Position numbers and translations under genes: made by a program
Shown: positions 43,583-44,525 of the stretch, piece by piece
Position numbering within the stretch: the stretch's first letter is position 1
Layout: each line of letters opens with the position of its first letter
Origin: Desulfuromonadales bacterium
GTDB lineage: Bacteria; Desulfobacterota; Desulfuromonadia; Geobacterales; Pseudopelobacteraceae
Length of the DNA stretch: 44,525 nucleotides
NCBI GenBank assembly: GCA_013377095.1
Contig: JACAAY010000037.1
Coordinates: forward strand, 1 to 44,525
Reading direction: 5' to 3'
The notes under the pieces: generated by a model
What the model saw: only the letters and a program-made list of their open reading frames with translations
What the model was told of the DNA's origin: nothing
The model's database searches: none

Positions 43583-43654
43583 TAACGGAAAAGAGATCAG
43601 CAGGCTGGCGGTTGCCCAAAGGTGAGGTAGTGTAATGAGCATGGCTCAAGGAGA

Positions 43655-44245
43655 ATGCTGTTGACCCACAGAGCTTTGATAATCGCTGGCTGGCTGGCCA
43701 TGATAAGTGCCTTCGTGACTATCCCGTTGACCTATTTTTCATTCCGGTTGGATGGAAATGTCGATCCAAACGCCAGCGCTATCCAGATTTTTATTCAGCT
43801 GGATGGAGCACTTTTATTTGTTGCCATCACCCTCTACCTCAAGAGGCTCCTTAATACCCGGTTCAGGTTTCATGATGCGGACAAGAACATCGTCCTGATG
43901 ATTGTGGCGAACCTTGTGGCGTCTGTTCTGGCCATAGTGGCGCTCAGTTTTGCTCAAGTGAAAGAAACATTGGACGTTGCAGCCCTGGTTGTCGTCGTGT
44001 TTCAGGGGATCGTCCAAATTCAATTTGGCTTTAAGTTGCTGAAACTGCAGGATGATCTGGATGGAATGCTGAAGCCCTTCTGCTATTTGAATATTGCAAC
44101 CGGCATATGCATCGCCTCGATTGTTCTCATTCTCGCCGGAGTAGTGGTGAGTGCCATAGCGGACCTGATGCTGGGGACGATATTCTTTCATGTGGCCAAA
44201 CTGGTTCGTGAGCCGCAATCCGGCGGTCCAGACGCTCAGCCATAG
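43655..44245 (+). CDS. Unrecognised multi-pass membrane protein
   Basis: The 196-residue product has about six hydrophobic segments (near 8-30, 43-60, 78-100, 106-126, 138-160 and 165-180) joined by short charged loops such as KRLLNTRFRFHD. AAGGAG precedes ATG 43655. It lies 72 bases after the cluster's last tight gene and may be its tail or the start of the next unit. I recognise no family and assign no function. Confidence 0.65.
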   Translation: MLLTHRALIIAGWLAMISAFVTIPLTYFSFRLDGNVDPNASAIQIFIQLDGALLFVAITLYLKRLLNTRFRFHDADKNIVLMIVANLVASVLAIVALSFAQVKETLDVAALVVVVFQGIVQIQFGFKLLKLQDDLDGMLKPFCYLNIATGICIASIVLILAGVVVSAIADLMLGTIFFHVAKLVREPQSGGPDAQP

Positions 44246-44258
44246 GGGGGAGCAGTCC

Positions 44259-44357
44259 ATGATGAAACTACAGAATATAACGATAGAGAACCGCTTCAAA
44301 GTCCATGCGCTTCTGCAACGCGCCTTTCACGGCAGTGCGCTGAAAGTGAACCCATAA
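44259..44357 (+). CDS. Possible 32-codon ORF coupled to the next gene
   Basis: GGGGGGAG sits seven bases before tandem ATG codons at 44259, and the TAA at 44355-44357 shares one base with the ATG of the next gene (TAATG). The 32-residue product is basic with no hydrophobic helix. It could be a small protein or a leader whose translation allows start of the next gene. Chance cannot be excluded. Confidence 0.35.
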   Translation: MMKLQNITIENRFKVHALLQRAFHGSALKVNP

Positions 44358-44525
44358 TGCTGAAAAAACGTGATGCAGCCCGCGCCAACCTGGAAACCCT
44401 GTACCGGATCTTCACCGTGCCGGAAGCGCCCGATTCGAGTCTGGGCGCCATCGATCAGGCGATTGCCGACGATGTGATCGGTTTTCTGCAGACCCATATC
44501 GTTGCCGTTGAGCACGATCTGGAAG
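44357..44525 (+). CDS. N-terminus of a probable PLP-dependent decarboxylase (partial)
   Basis: The frame from ATG 44357 runs off the window after 56 residues. NLETLYRIFTVPEAPDSSLG, then IGFLQTHIVAVEHDLE, recalls the start of group II PLP-dependent decarboxylases of the PanP/glutamate-decarboxylase-like type. The PLP lysine and other diagnostic residues lie outside, so this is tentative. If right, it could supply an amine or beta-alanine-type unit. Confidence 0.45.
   Translation, partial: MLKKRDAARANLETLYRIFTVPEAPDSSLGAIDQAIADDVIGFLQTHIVAVEHDLE

Noticed and set aside
43634..43663. Nine-codon ORF before the membrane protein gene
   Set aside because: Too short, overlaps the next start in another frame and has no special features.
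1..44525. CRISPR arrays, tRNA/rRNA genes, transposases, phage genes
   Set aside because: Looked for on both strands; no regular direct repeats, RNA gene cores or recombinase motifs were recognised.

Overview
The window looks like chromosome of an anaerobic delta-proteobacterial type, most likely Geobacterales/Desulfuromonadia. The grounds are a tungsten-type aldehyde:ferredoxin oxidoreductase with tungstate-transport genes, a CHASE8/GGDEF/EAL signalling operon and G/C-rich intergenic palindromes. This assignment is an inference from gene content, not an alignment. I see no rRNA, tRNA, CRISPR array, insertion sequence or prophage.

Region A (1-5114, + strand) is a tungstoenzyme operon. It opens with the tail of an iron-type alcohol dehydrogenase and a hairpin. 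A promoter and a ~130-nt structured leader follow, possibly a molybdenum/tungsten-cofactor riboswitch. Then come aor, a MoaD/ThiS-like sulfur carrier, its MoeB/ThiF-like activating enzyme, and tungstate ABC transporter permease and ATPase (tupB, tupC). Region B (5115-8730) holds a porin, a DUF4242 protein and an AmiS/UreI-like channel that may form a small-solute uptake unit, then a secreted SHOCT-tailed protein.

Region C (8731-18109) is mainly minus strand: a membrane-anchored EEP-family protein, then a four-gene run of hybrid histidine kinase (CHASE8-like sensor), REC-PAS-GGDEF-EAL protein, YfiR-like periplasmic protein and TonB-dependent receptor. It reads as a YfiR-type sensing system with a histidine kinase in place of the usual CHASE8 diguanylate cyclase. 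A plus-strand isochorismatase-like hydrolase (18110-18670) precedes the next block.

Region D (18754-43582, + strand) is the main interest: 25 tightly packed co-directional genes behind one good sigma70-type promoter. It has the skeleton of an aryl-polyene-type type II fatty acid/polyketide system: one ketoreductase, three ketosynthases with complete C-H-H triads, two ketosynthase-like proteins without them, three ACPs, two hotdog dehydratases, a thioesterase, a PaaK-like AMP ligase, two acyltransferases, a GT2-DUF2062 glycosyltransferase, and a LolA/MMPL/DUF3261 export set. It also has parts that are not standard for aryl polyenes: a radical SAM-dehydratase fusion, two tandem B12-type radical SAM proteins, a phytoene-desaturase-like enzyme, a second FAD oxidoreductase, a condensation-fold acyltransferase and a NodB-type lipoprotein. 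No enoyl reductase is visible. I infer a polyunsaturated acyl chain that is modified by radical chemistry, joined to a sugar or lipid head group and moved to the outer membrane. The combination of radical SAM, desaturase-like enzyme and type II FAS also recalls gene sets proposed for ladderane lipids.

Region E (43583-44525) has an unrecognised membrane protein, a possible 32-codon ORF and the start of a probable PLP-dependent decarboxylase cut by the window end.
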